A stretch of DNA of 64,000 nt from Antedon mediterranea (lineage: Eukaryota; Echinodermata; Crinoidea; Comatulida; Antedonidae), in NCBI RefSeq assembly GCF_964355755.1, contig NC_092677.1, positions 10,128,601 to 10,192,600 on the forward strand, given 5' to 3'. Below are positions 1-12,964 of the stretch, piece after piece (positions within the stretch are counted from its first letter, which is position 1; each line of letters starts with the position of its first letter). The notes under the pieces are model-generated. The model was not told the origin of the DNA. It saw nothing but the letters and a program-made list of their open reading frames with translations, and searched no databases. The position numbers were made by a program, and so were the translations under genes.

Positions 1-705
1 GCCATATGACCACACCCCGACGCCTCGGGCCGGGTACACAATAGTATAGATTGACGTAGTATGGTCCTGGCTTTCCAGAAATGTGCCACTTGCCCCGGCC
101 CAGTGCGGGCAAGTACGGATTTTAAAGCAATTTAAAATGCGTGTTTTTAGTGTTATTTTACTAAGTATTAATAGCACCACTTTTAAAGTGGCCATTTGAC
201 CACACCCCGACGCCTCAGGCCGGATACACAATAGTATAGATTGACGTAGTATGGTCCTGGCTTTCCAGAAATGTGCCACTTGCAACGGCCCAGTGCGGGC
301 AAGTACGGATTTTAAAGCAATTTAAAATGCGTATTTTTAGCATTAATTTAGTAAACACCAGTTTTAAAGTGGCCATGACCACACCCCGACGCCTCGGGTC
401 GGGTTCACAATAGTATAGATTGATGTAGAATGGTCCTAGCATTCCATAAATGTGCCACTTGCCCCGGTGCGGGAAAGTACGTGTTTAAAAGCAATTTCAA
501 ATGCGTATTTTTAGCATTAATTTACTAAGAATTAAAAGCACCACATTTAAAGTGGCCATAATGACCACACCCCGACGCCTCGGGCCGGGTACACAATAGT
601 ATAGATTGACGTAGTATGGTCCTGGCATTGCAGAAATGTGCCACTTGCCCCGGCCCAGTGCGGGTAAAATGCGTATTTTTAGCATTAATTAACTAACATT
701 AATTA
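1..705 (-). repeat. Satellite array, inverted block
   Basis: About four tandem monomers read on the minus strand relative to the rest of the array. Units begin with 'gccat.tgaccacacc' at 1, 191, 372 and 555, giving spacings of 190, 181 and 183 bp. These match the two monomer lengths of the large block to the right. The last unit is shortened: about 25 bp is missing after 'cagtgcgggtaaaatgcg' near 663-675. The array runs off the left edge, so its total size is unknown. The small ORFs in it are repeat by-products. Confidence 0.95.
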
Positions 706-3700
706 ACAGGACCATACTACGTCAATCTATACTATCGTGAACCCGACCCGAGGCGTCGGTGTGTGGTCATAATGGCCACTTTAAAAGTGGTGTTTACTAA
801 ATTAATGCTAAAAATACGCATTTTAAATTGCTTTAAAACACGTACTTGCCCGCACTGGGCCGGGGCACATTTCTGGAATTCCAGGACCATAGTACGTCAA
901 TCTATACTATTATATACCCGGCCCGAGGCGTCGGGGTGTGGTCATATGGCCACTTTAAATGTGGTGCTATTAATTCTTAGTAAATTAATGATAAAAATAC
1001 GCATTTTAAATTGCTTTAAAACACGTACTTGCCAACACTGGGCCGGGGCAAGTGGCACATTTATGGAATGCCAGGACCATTCTACATCAATCTATACTAT
1101 TGTGAACCCGACCCGGGGCGTCGGGGTGTGGTCATATGGCCACTTTAAAAGTGGTGTTTACTAAATTAATGCTAAAAATACGCATTTTAAATTGCTTTAA
1201 AATCCGTACTTGCCCGAACTGGGCCGGGGCAAGTGGCACTTTTCTGGAAAGCCAGGACCATACTACGTCAATCTATACTATTGTGTACCCGACCTGAGGC
1301 GTCGGGGTGTGGTCATATGGCCACTTTTAAAGTGGTGCTATTATAATACTTAGTAAAATAACACTAAAAAGACGCATTTTAAATTGCTTTAAAACCCGTA
1401 CTTGCCCACACTGGGCTGGGGCAAGTAGCACATTTCTGGAATGCCAGGACCATACTACGTCAATCTATACTATTGTGTACCCGGTCCGGGGCGTCTGGGT
1501 GTGGTCATATGGCCACTTTAAAAGTGGTGTTTACTAAATTAATGCTAAAAATACGCATTTTAAATTGCTTTAAAATCCGTACTTGCCGGCACTGGGCCGG
1601 GGCAAGTGGTATATTTCTGGAATGCCAGGACCATACTACGTCAATCTATACTATTGTGTACCCGGCCCGAGGGGCCGGGGTGTGGTCATATTATGGCCAC
1701 TTTAAATGTGGTGCTATTAATTCTTAGTAAATTAATGCTAAAAATACGCATTTGAAATTGCTTTTAAACACGTACTTGCCCGCACTGGGCCGGGGCAAGT
1801 GGCACATTTATGGAATGCCAGGACCATTCTACATCAATCTATACTATTGTGAACCCGACCCGAGGCGTCGGGGTGTGGTCATATGGCCACTTTAAATGTG
1901 GTGCTATTAATTCTTAGTAAATTAATGCTAAAAATACACATTTGAAATTGCTTTTAAACACGTACTTGCCCGCACTGGGCCGGGGCAAGTGGCACATTTA
2001 TGGAATGCCAGGACCATTCTACATCAATCTATACTATTGTGAACCCGACCCGAGGCGTCGGGGGTGTGGTCATATGGCCACTTTAAAAGTGGTGTTTACT
2101 AAATTAATGCTAAAAATACGCATTTTAAATTGCTTTAAAATCCGTACTTGCCCGCACTGAGCCGGGGCAAGTGGCATATTTCTGGAATTCCAGGACCATA
2201 CTACGTCAATCTATACTATTGTGTTCCCGGCCCGAGGCGTCGGGGTGTGGTCATATGGCCACTTTAAATGTGGTGCTATTAATTCTTAGTAAATTAATGC
2301 TAAAAATACGCATTTGAAATTGCTTTTAAACACGTACTTGCCCGCACTGGGCCGGGGCAAGTGGCACATTTCTGGAAAGCCAGGACCATACTACGTCAAT
2401 CTATACTATTGTGTACCCGGCCCGAGGCGTCGGGGTGTGGTCATATTGCCACTTTAAAAGTGGGGTGCTATTAATACTTAGTAAAATAACACTAAAAATA
2501 CGCATTTTAAATTGCTTTAAAACCCGTACTTGCCCGCACTGGGCCGGGACAAGTGGCACATTTCTGGAATGCCAGGACCATACTACGTCAATATATATTA
2601 TTGTGTACCCGGCCCGAGGCGTCGGGGTGTGGTCATATGGCCACTTTAAAAGTGGTGCTATTAATACTTAGTAAAATAACACTAAAAATTCGCATTTTAA
2701 ATTGCTTTAAAACACGTACTTGCCCGCACTGGGCCGGGGCAAGTGGCACATTTCTGGAATGTCCGGACCATTCTACGTCAATCCATACTATTGTGAATCC
2801 GGCCCGAGGCGTCGGAGTGTGGTCATATGGCCACTTTAAAGAGTTGTGTTTACTAAATTAATGCTAAAAATACGCATTTGAAATTGCTTTTAAACACGTA
2901 CTTGCCCGCACTGGGCCGGGGCAAGCGGCACATTTCTGGAATGCCAGGACCATACTACGTCAATCTATACTATTATTAACCCGGCCCGAGGCGTCGGGGT
3001 GTGGTCATATGGCCACTTTAAATGTGGTGCTATTAATTCTTAGTAAATTAATGCTAAAAATACGCATTTTAAATTGCTTTAAAACACGTACTTGCCAACA
3101 CTGGGCCGGGGCAAGTGGCACATTTATGGAATGCCAGGACCATTCTACATCAATCTATACTATTGTGAACCCGACCCGGGGCGTCGGGGTGTGGTCATAT
3201 GGCCACTTTAAAAGTGGTGTTTACTAAATTAATGCTAAAAATACGCATTTTAAATTGCTTTAAAATCCGTACTTGCCCGCACTGGGCCGGGGCAAGTGGC
3301 ACATTTCTGGAAAGCCAGGACCATACTACGTCAATCTATACTATTGTGTACCCGACCTGAGGCGTTGGATTGTGGTCATATGGCCACTTTAAAAGTGGTG
3401 CTATTATAATACTTAGTAAAATAACACTAAAAAGACGCATTTTAAATTGCTTTAAAACCCGTACTTGCCCACACTGGGCCGGGGCAAGATGCACATTTCT
3501 GGAATGCCAGGACCATACTACGTCAATCTATACTATTGTGTACTCGGTCCGAGGCGTCGGGGTGTGGTCATATGGCCACTTTAAAAGTGGTTTTTACTAA
3601 AAATGCTAAAAATACGCATTTTATATTGCTTTAAAATCCGTACTTGCCCGCACTGGGCCGGGGCAAGTGGCATATTTCTGGAATGCCAGGACCATACTAC

Positions 3701-6700
3701 GTCAATCTATACTATTGTGTTCCCGGCCCGAGGCGTCGGGGTGTGGTCATATGGCCACTTTAAATGTGGTGCTATTAATTCTTAGTAAATTAATGCTAAA
3801 AATACGCATTTGAAATTGCTTTTAAACACGTACTTGCCCGCACTGGGCCGGGGCAAGTGGCACATTTCTGGAAAGCCAGGACCATACTACGTCAATCTAT
3901 ACTATTGTGTACCCGGCCCGAGGCGTCGGGGTGTGGTCATATGGCCACTTTAAAAGTGGTGTTTACTAAATTAATGCTAAAAATACGCATTTTAAATTGC
4001 TTTAAAATCCGTACTTGCCCGCACTGGGCCGGGGCAAGTGGCATATTTCTGGAATGCCAGGACCATACTACGTTAATCTATACTATTGTGTTCCCGGCCC
4101 GAGGCGTCGGGGTGTGGTCATATGGCCACTTTAAATGTGGTGCTATTAATTCTTAGTAAATTAATGCTAAAAATACGCATTTGAAATTGCTTTTAAACAC
4201 GTACTTGCCCGCACTGGGCCGGGGCAAGTGGCACATTTCTGGAAAGTCAGGACCATACTTCGTCAATCTATACTATTGTGTACCCGGCCCGAGGCGTCGG
4301 GGTGTGGTCATATGGCCACTTTAAAAGTGGTGTTTACTAAATTAATGCTAAAAATACGGATTTTAAATTGCTTTAAAATCCGTACTTGCCCGCACTGGGC
4401 CGGGGCAAGTGGCACATTTCTGGAATGCCAGGACCATTCTACGTCAATCTATACTATTGTGTTTCCGGCCCGAGGCGTTGGGGTGTGGTCATATGGCCAC
4501 TTTAAAAGTGGTGCTATTAATTCTTAGTAAATTAATGCTAAAAATACGCATTTGAAATTGCTTTTAAACACGTACTTGCCCGCACTGGGCCGGGGCAAGT
4601 GGCACATTTCTGGAAAGTCAGGACCATACTACGTCAATCTATACTATTGTGTACCCGGCCCGAGGCGTCGGGGTGTGGTCATATGGCCACTTTAAAAGTG
4701 GTGTTTACTAAATTATTGCTAAAAATACGAATTTTAAATTGCTTTAAAATCCGTACTTGCCCGCACTGGGCCGGGGCAAGTGGCATATTTCTGGAATGCC
4801 AGGACCATACTACGTCAATCTATACTATTGTGTTCCCGGTCCGAGGCGTCGGGGTGTGGTCATATGGCCACTTTAAATGTGGTGCTATTAATTCTTAGTA
4901 AATTAATGCTAAAAATACGCATTTTAAATTGCTTTAAAATACGTACTTGCTCACACTGGGCCGGGGCAAGTGGCACATTTCTGGAATGCCAGGACCATAC
5001 TACGTCAATCTATACTATTGTGTACTCGGTCCGAGGCGTCAGGGCGTGGTCATATGGCCACTTTAAAAGTGGTGTTTACTAAAAATGCTAAAAATACGCA
5101 TTTTAAATTGCTTTAAAATCCGTACTTGCCCGCACTGGGCCGGGGCAAGTGGCATATTTCTGGAATGCCAGGACCATACTACGTCAATCTATACTATTGT
5201 ATTCCCGGCCCGAGGCATCGGGGTGTGGTCATATGGCCACTTTAAATGTGGTGCTATTAATTCTTAGTAAATTAATGTTAAAAATACGCATTTGAAATTG
5301 CTTTTAAACACGTACTTGCCCGCACTGGGCCGGGGCAAGTGGCACATTTCTGGAAAGCCAGGACCATACTACGTCAATCTATACTATTGTGTACCCGGCC
5401 CGAGGCGTCGGGGTGTGGTCATATGGCCACTTTAAAAGTGGTGTTTACTAAATTAATGCTAAAAATACGCATTTTAAATTGCTTTAAAATCCGTACTTGC
5501 CCGCACTGGGCCGGGGCAAGTGGCACATTTCTGGAATGCCAGGACCATTCTACGTCAATCTATACTATTGTGTTCCCGGCCCGAGGCGTTGGGGTGTGGT
5601 CATATGGCCACTTTAAAAGTGGTGCTATTAATTCTTAGTAAATTAATGCTAAAAATACGCATTTGAAATTGCTTTTAAACACGTACTTGCCCGCACTGGG
5701 CCGGGGCAATTGGCACATTTCTGGAAAGTCAGGACCATACTACGTCAATCTATACTATTGTGTACCCGGCCCGAGGCGTCGGGGTGTGGTCATATGGCCA
5801 CTTTAAAAGTGGTGTTTACTAAATTAAAGCTAAAAATACGCATTTTAAATTGCTTTAAAATCCGTACTTGCCCGCACTGGGCCGGGGCAAGTGGCATATT
5901 TCTGGAATGCCAGGACCATACTACGTCAATCTATACTATTGTGTTCCCGGCCCGAGGCGTCGGGGTGTGGTCATATGGCCACTTTAAATGTGGTGCTATT
6001 AATTCTTAGTAAATTAATGCTAAAAATACGCATTTGAAATTGCTTTTAAACACTTACTTGCCCGCACTGGGCCGGGGCAAGTGGCACATTTAAGGAATGC
6101 CAGGACCATTCTACATCAATCTATACTATTTTGAACCCGACCCGAGGCGTCGGGGTGTGGTCATATGGCCACTTTAAAAGTGGTGCTATTAATTCTTAGT
6201 AAATTTTTGCTAAAAATACGCATTTGAAATTGCTTTAAAACACGTACTTGCACGCACTGGGCGGCCGGGGCAGGTGGCACATTTCTGGAATACCAGGACC
6301 ATACTACGTTAATCTATACTATTGTGTACCCGGCCCGAGGCGTCGGGGTGTGGTCATATTGCCACTTTAAAAGTGGTGCTATTAATACTTAGTAAAATAA
6401 CACTAAAAATACGCATTTTAAATTGGTTTAAAACCCGTACTTGCCCCCACTGGGCCGGGGAAAGTGGCACATTTCTGGAATGCCACGACCATACTACGTC
6501 AATCTATATTATTGTGTACCCGGCCCGAGGCGTCGGGGTGTGGTCATATGGCCACTTTAAAAGTGGTGCTATTAATTCTTAGTAAATTATTGCTAAAAAT
6601 ACGCATTTGAAATTGCTTTAAAACACGTACTTGCCCGCACTGGGCCGGAGCAGGTGGCACATTTCTGGAATGCCAGGACCATACTACGTCAATCTATACT

Positions 6701-7290
6701 ATTTGTGTACCCGGCCCGATGCGTCGGGGTGTGGTCATATGGCCACTTTAAAAAAGTGGTGTTTACTAAATTAATGCTAAAAATACGCATTTTAAATTGC
6801 TTTAAAACACGTACTTGCCCGCACTGGGCCGGGGCAAGTGGCACATTTCTGGAATGCCAGGACCATTTATTCTACGTCAATCTATACTATCGTGAACCCG
6901 GCCCGAGGCGTCGGGGTGTGGTCATATGGCCACTTTAAAAGTGGTGCTATTAATTCTTAGTAAATTATTGCTAAAAATACGCATTTGAAATTGCTTTAAA
7001 ACACGTACTTGCCCGCACTGGGCCGGGGCAGGTGGCACATTTCTGGAATGCCAGGACCATACTACGTCAGTCTATACTATTGTGTACCCGACGCGAGGCG
7101 TCGGTGTGTGGTCATATGGCCACTTTAAAAAGTGGTGTTTACTAAATTAATGCTAAAAATACGCATTTTAAATTGCTTTAAAATCCGTACTTGCCCGATC
7201 TGGGTCGGGGCAAGTGGCACATTTCTGGAATTCCAGGACCATACTACGTCAATCTATACTATTGTGAACCCGGCCCGAGGCGTTGGTATG
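706..7290 (+). repeat. Satellite array, 181/190-bp alternating monomers
   Basis: About 35 tandem monomers with the shared core 'ggaccatactacgtcaatct'. Two types alternate. Type A carries 'gtggtgtttactaaattaat' and is 181 bp. Type B carries 'ggtgctattaattcttagta' and is 190 bp. Together they make a 371-bp higher-order unit, visible for example as ggacc anchors at 3879, 4060 and 4250. Each monomer holds the short inverted repeat CCACTTT-N-AAAGTGG and a GC-rich half with 'gggccggggcaagtgg'. The cleanest dimer stretch is about 3860-6060; copies near 6060-7290 are more diverged. The array stops abruptly at about 7290. It looks like a heterochromatic satellite; no coding function is supported. Confidence 0.96.
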
Positions 7291-7871
7291 GTCGTAATAT
7301 CGGAACTAAAAAATGTAAATCTGTGATAAAATAGGTACATCTACACTAGGTCTACTTTGGTACGAATTTGGGCCAGCCGGTCGGCCGCGGCCTAGCGAAC
7401 GTCGAATAAGGAACCAACTTCACGAATGAATGTCGAATAGGGAATAAGTAACAGCAGGAGATTGGTTGGTGGCGCACGGCATATTTACCGCTGGGAAATT
7501 ATCATTTTCGAAATTTTGGCCTAGCCTAGCGAATGTCGAACGTCGAATAAGGAACCAACTTCCATTAACGAATGTCGAATAAGGAATAAGTAACCAACTT
7601 CACGGCGCTAGTTAATTGTTACATTTTTTTAGTTCATGATTGAATCAAAACATCATGTTTGTGTATTTTATTTTAGTGCAGATAGTATGAAATAGTTTCA
7701 CTGCTTCTTGACCAATAATATAGTCACCCATACATGTTACAACAGGAGTACAAATGGGTACCTCTGCCACCACTCACTCCACCAATGATACTCAACTCAG
7801 TCAGCACTGAGCCTGGATAGTAGTACTAGGCCTAGCCTAGGCCTAGTACCATCTGAAAAAAATGAACCCAC
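7291..7871. other. Spacer between satellite and KIAA1143-like exon
   Basis: No exon is recognised on either strand. A local duplication is present: the phrase 'gaatgtcgaataaggaataa' and its relatives ('gtcgaataaggaaccaactt') recur between about 7390 and 7450 and again between 7510 and 7600. If the minus-strand exon at 7872-7979 is real, this stretch and at least part of the satellite belong to its first intron. Confidence 0.6.
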
Positions 7872-7979
7872 CTTTGTTTCTAATGTAGGCCCTTCTTTAA
7901 AACCTATTTCTTTCTTGAATTTCTTAAGAAAGCTCGGTTCTGACGGCTTAATAAAGTTGACTGACTTTTTGCCTGCCAT
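7872..7979 (-). CDS. KIAA1143: KIAA1143-like protein, first coding exon (partial)
   Basis: Thirty-six codons read from ATG (7979-7977) to a splice donor AAG|GTGGGT at 7872/7871. The peptide contains NFIKPSEPSFLKKFKKEIGF followed by KEGPTLETK. This aligns without gaps to the conserved N-terminus of the small KIAA1143 family, whose human member begins with a Met followed by a '..RPAEPAFL.RFK..VGYREGPT.ETK' pattern. The start was chosen because it matches the human start exactly; an in-frame Met six codons upstream (7997) is possible. The family is a small, poorly characterised conserved protein of unknown function. The remaining exons are not found between here and the left edge, so they must lie beyond the satellite or the gene is broken. 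It is divergent from PSMA7, with 282 bp between start codons. Confidence 0.72.
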
Positions 7980-10235
<2,256 letters not shown>

Positions 10236-10656
10236 CTGTAGCTTTCTTAATTTGTTCAATTTGTATTGTAAGAGAATACTCATTTTCATACTTGAAATTG
10301 TGTCCATTAAGACCTGTTCACACAATGAGTTTGTTGTCATTGTTCTGTCCACGCTATGATTGGATGGGTTTTGGTGTATTGTAAAATACTGTAATCTGAA
10401 TTGATTACATAATTTCAATTACTTTATTATAGTAATAGTAAGTTAAAACCTAAAGTAAAAATTAAACTGGAAAGATTTTGAAACCATTTATAAATTTTCA
10501 AAACGGGGACAAAAATATGTACATTAGTGTTGTTTATACAGGCTGATTTTGAAGATCTTTTTGCAGCTATTTTTGTTACAGGTTCATTACATAGGATCAA
10601 GTATGAAACAGACCTTATTTGTAATCAATGTTCAAATGTTGCAATGATTTATTTCA

Positions 10657-10662
10657 AATAAA
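10657..10662 (+). terminator. Likely PSMA7 polyadenylation signal
   Basis: AATAAA lies 422 bp after the PSMA7 stop codon in an AT-rich 3' UTR. A second 'aataaagg' follows near 10724 and could also be used. Confidence 0.6.
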
Positions 10663-10739
10663 TGTATCATACATTACAACAGTATGATTCTTTTGTATAT
10701 GCTCATAATTAAAATACTCTACCAATAAAGGCTTACACT

Positions 10740-12035
10740 GTACATTTGACTTTCACATCAACATTTATTGGATCAGGTTTATTAATAAACAGTTGTTTAT
10801 CCAATCAAAAATAGTGTAGTATATTTGAGCCAATCAATAACGTCACAAATGTTGTCCAGAAATTCAGAAGATTCAACCAATCAGACAACAGAGATTTTCT
10901 AAAAACTGCAGACGATTTTAAGTAGGCCTAGCTACATGTGTGGTACATTGTTACTGGCGGTATGGCTAGGCCTGAATAATCTAATCATTATTATTTGAAG
11001 AAAATCATTATTAGAATAATGTGAAGTGACCAGACTACAAAATTAACTGACAAAAGGCAATTACCAGGTAGCGAATTACCGTCAAAATGAGAGTAGAAGG
11101 TACGTTAAAAGCTACTATTAGGCCTTTGTTTTACTGTTGGGAGGCCAGATCAATATAGATAAGGGACTTGGGGGCCATTGTCCGGTGGACAGTGGTGGCG
11201 CATTTTATGATCGATGCCTCTGCTCTATCAAATGTATTCCTACCATTATTTAATATAAAGCCAACCAATGAAATATTGCTAGCAATAGTGGGCCATTTAT
11301 TATTTGGCATTCTTTTATATGAACCTGAAAATGTCAGTGTAAATCTCCTAGGTCTAGATACTAGTAGTAGTAGTACTAATAATGTTATATAGGGGTAGTC
11401 AGGCCTAGAGAAGAGAAGTAGTTGCAGTAATAATGCAGTAACGCCGGTACGTATGGTACCATATCAATTGAAAGGATACACACGTTTGCTTGATTGGTAA
11501 ACAATGAATTGTCCCAAAATGAGGAAAGTCACTTGTCTTTAAACAAGGAATATTCAATTCATTCTTGGTTTCTTTCATCCAATGTTTCACATTTAACATT
11601 ACTACAGTATTAGATGATCCTTATCTAGGTTCTATACAGCAAATAGGATTAATATTTGTAAAAAGAAAATATTTAGGCACTTAGCGATCATTAAATCACC
11701 ATACAAAAATCAAAATGCCCAACAAATAGTAACATAGTACAGTATAAATTTAGTACTGTTAATACTATTCAAATCTCACTTTAGGGGTGGATCCAGGATT
11801 GTTTTAAAATAAAAATATATTGTCCCCCTGAAAAAATAATTAGTACAATTTTTATTTTTGGTTGAATTTATTTATTTCTTTTTTTTTCTACCTATTCAAA
11901 GTCTGATTTAATTAATCTTCATATTTCATGTTTTTGGGGACCGTCGTAATAGACCGTCAAAAATCGATATCAAAAGAGGGAGTGCTCCCTTAGTGCTACC
12001 CTCTGTGCATATCAGGCACAAGCTAAAAAACGACA
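10740..12035. other. Intergenic spacer, PSMA7 to LSM14
   Basis: No exon or RNA gene is recognised. The stretch around 10800-10900 has three 'ccaatca' (CCAAT-like) words. A short sequence at about 11810-11835 resembles the end of the TA-flanked element found complete at 57781-58328. Minus-strand AATAAA signals (plus 'tttatt' near 12042 and 12068) at the right edge fit the end of the LSM14 transcript. Confidence 0.5.
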
Positions 12036-12964
12036 GTAGGCTTTATTGGGCATCTTTTTGTTAAACTTTTATTTTCTACAACAATGAAAATTACAACAAG
12101 CTGAACCACTTGTTGCCTGCTGCTCGTGTGTTTATCTTCTTTCAGACTCAACAATTTTAAATAGTTTTTAAAAAGTAGGCTACAAATAATATACACACAT
12201 TACTGTCTTTTTCAATTCCTTACTTTATACCTCGGCATTAATACTTAACAAAACATTTCGGTTACCAAACTTTTTTCTTTAAATTTCTTTTTAGGATACT
12301 AATTGTAGCACATTTTTTAAAATGAAGATGGTATCAGAACTCTGTACCTCTTACTTTTTTAACTATTTTCTCATTTATATAAAACCTTACGTTAAGACCG
12401 TTCTTAAATAAATTATACTTCTGCATATTAAATATGTTTACTTCTTTTCTAGCATGTACGAAAATTATTCAATCACTTCAACAATTTTCTATTAAAAATA
12501 GTTGTATGTTCCGAAATCTGATGTGCACTTATTAATGTTTTTAAATAATATTTCTTAACTTAAAGCTTTTTTTTTAATTATTAAAACCTAGATATATTTT
12601 TTCACACATTATCTAATGGAATTTTAAACATGGAAAAAATATGAGAAAAACCCTTTATCACAATGACTGTAATAGTTGGTTATGGCGACTGTTCAATAGT
12701 GCATGTTAATGTTACTAATGCACTACATGATCATTATTGCCTTGACGTTTTGTCATTTGCTATTTTCTCCAGGCTAAACAAAAACACAAATATGCCTTTA
12801 AATAAAAAAACTCTCCCATATGCAAAATATTGCCTAGCAAAGGCTAGTATAATTTTATCACTTATACTCATAAATTAAATTGTTATAGAACAGACATGGT
12901 TCTTTGATCTTCATGCAGTTTTCTGCAATCATGTCATCAAATGTGTTATTTCTTTCTTTCAAAA

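Noticed and set aside
215-7326. About twenty overlapping open frames of 60-133 codons with repeated MATLKVVFTKLMLKIRI-like peptides
   Set aside because: They follow the satellite monomers exactly. The monomer lengths (181 and 190) are both 1 mod 3, so the frame shifts at every unit. There is no start context, splice logic or family similarity.
11097-11111. A tiny first coding exon (ATGAGAGTAGAAG then GTACGT)
   Set aside because: Five codons and a donor-like word are expected by chance, and no downstream plus-strand exon follows before LSM14.
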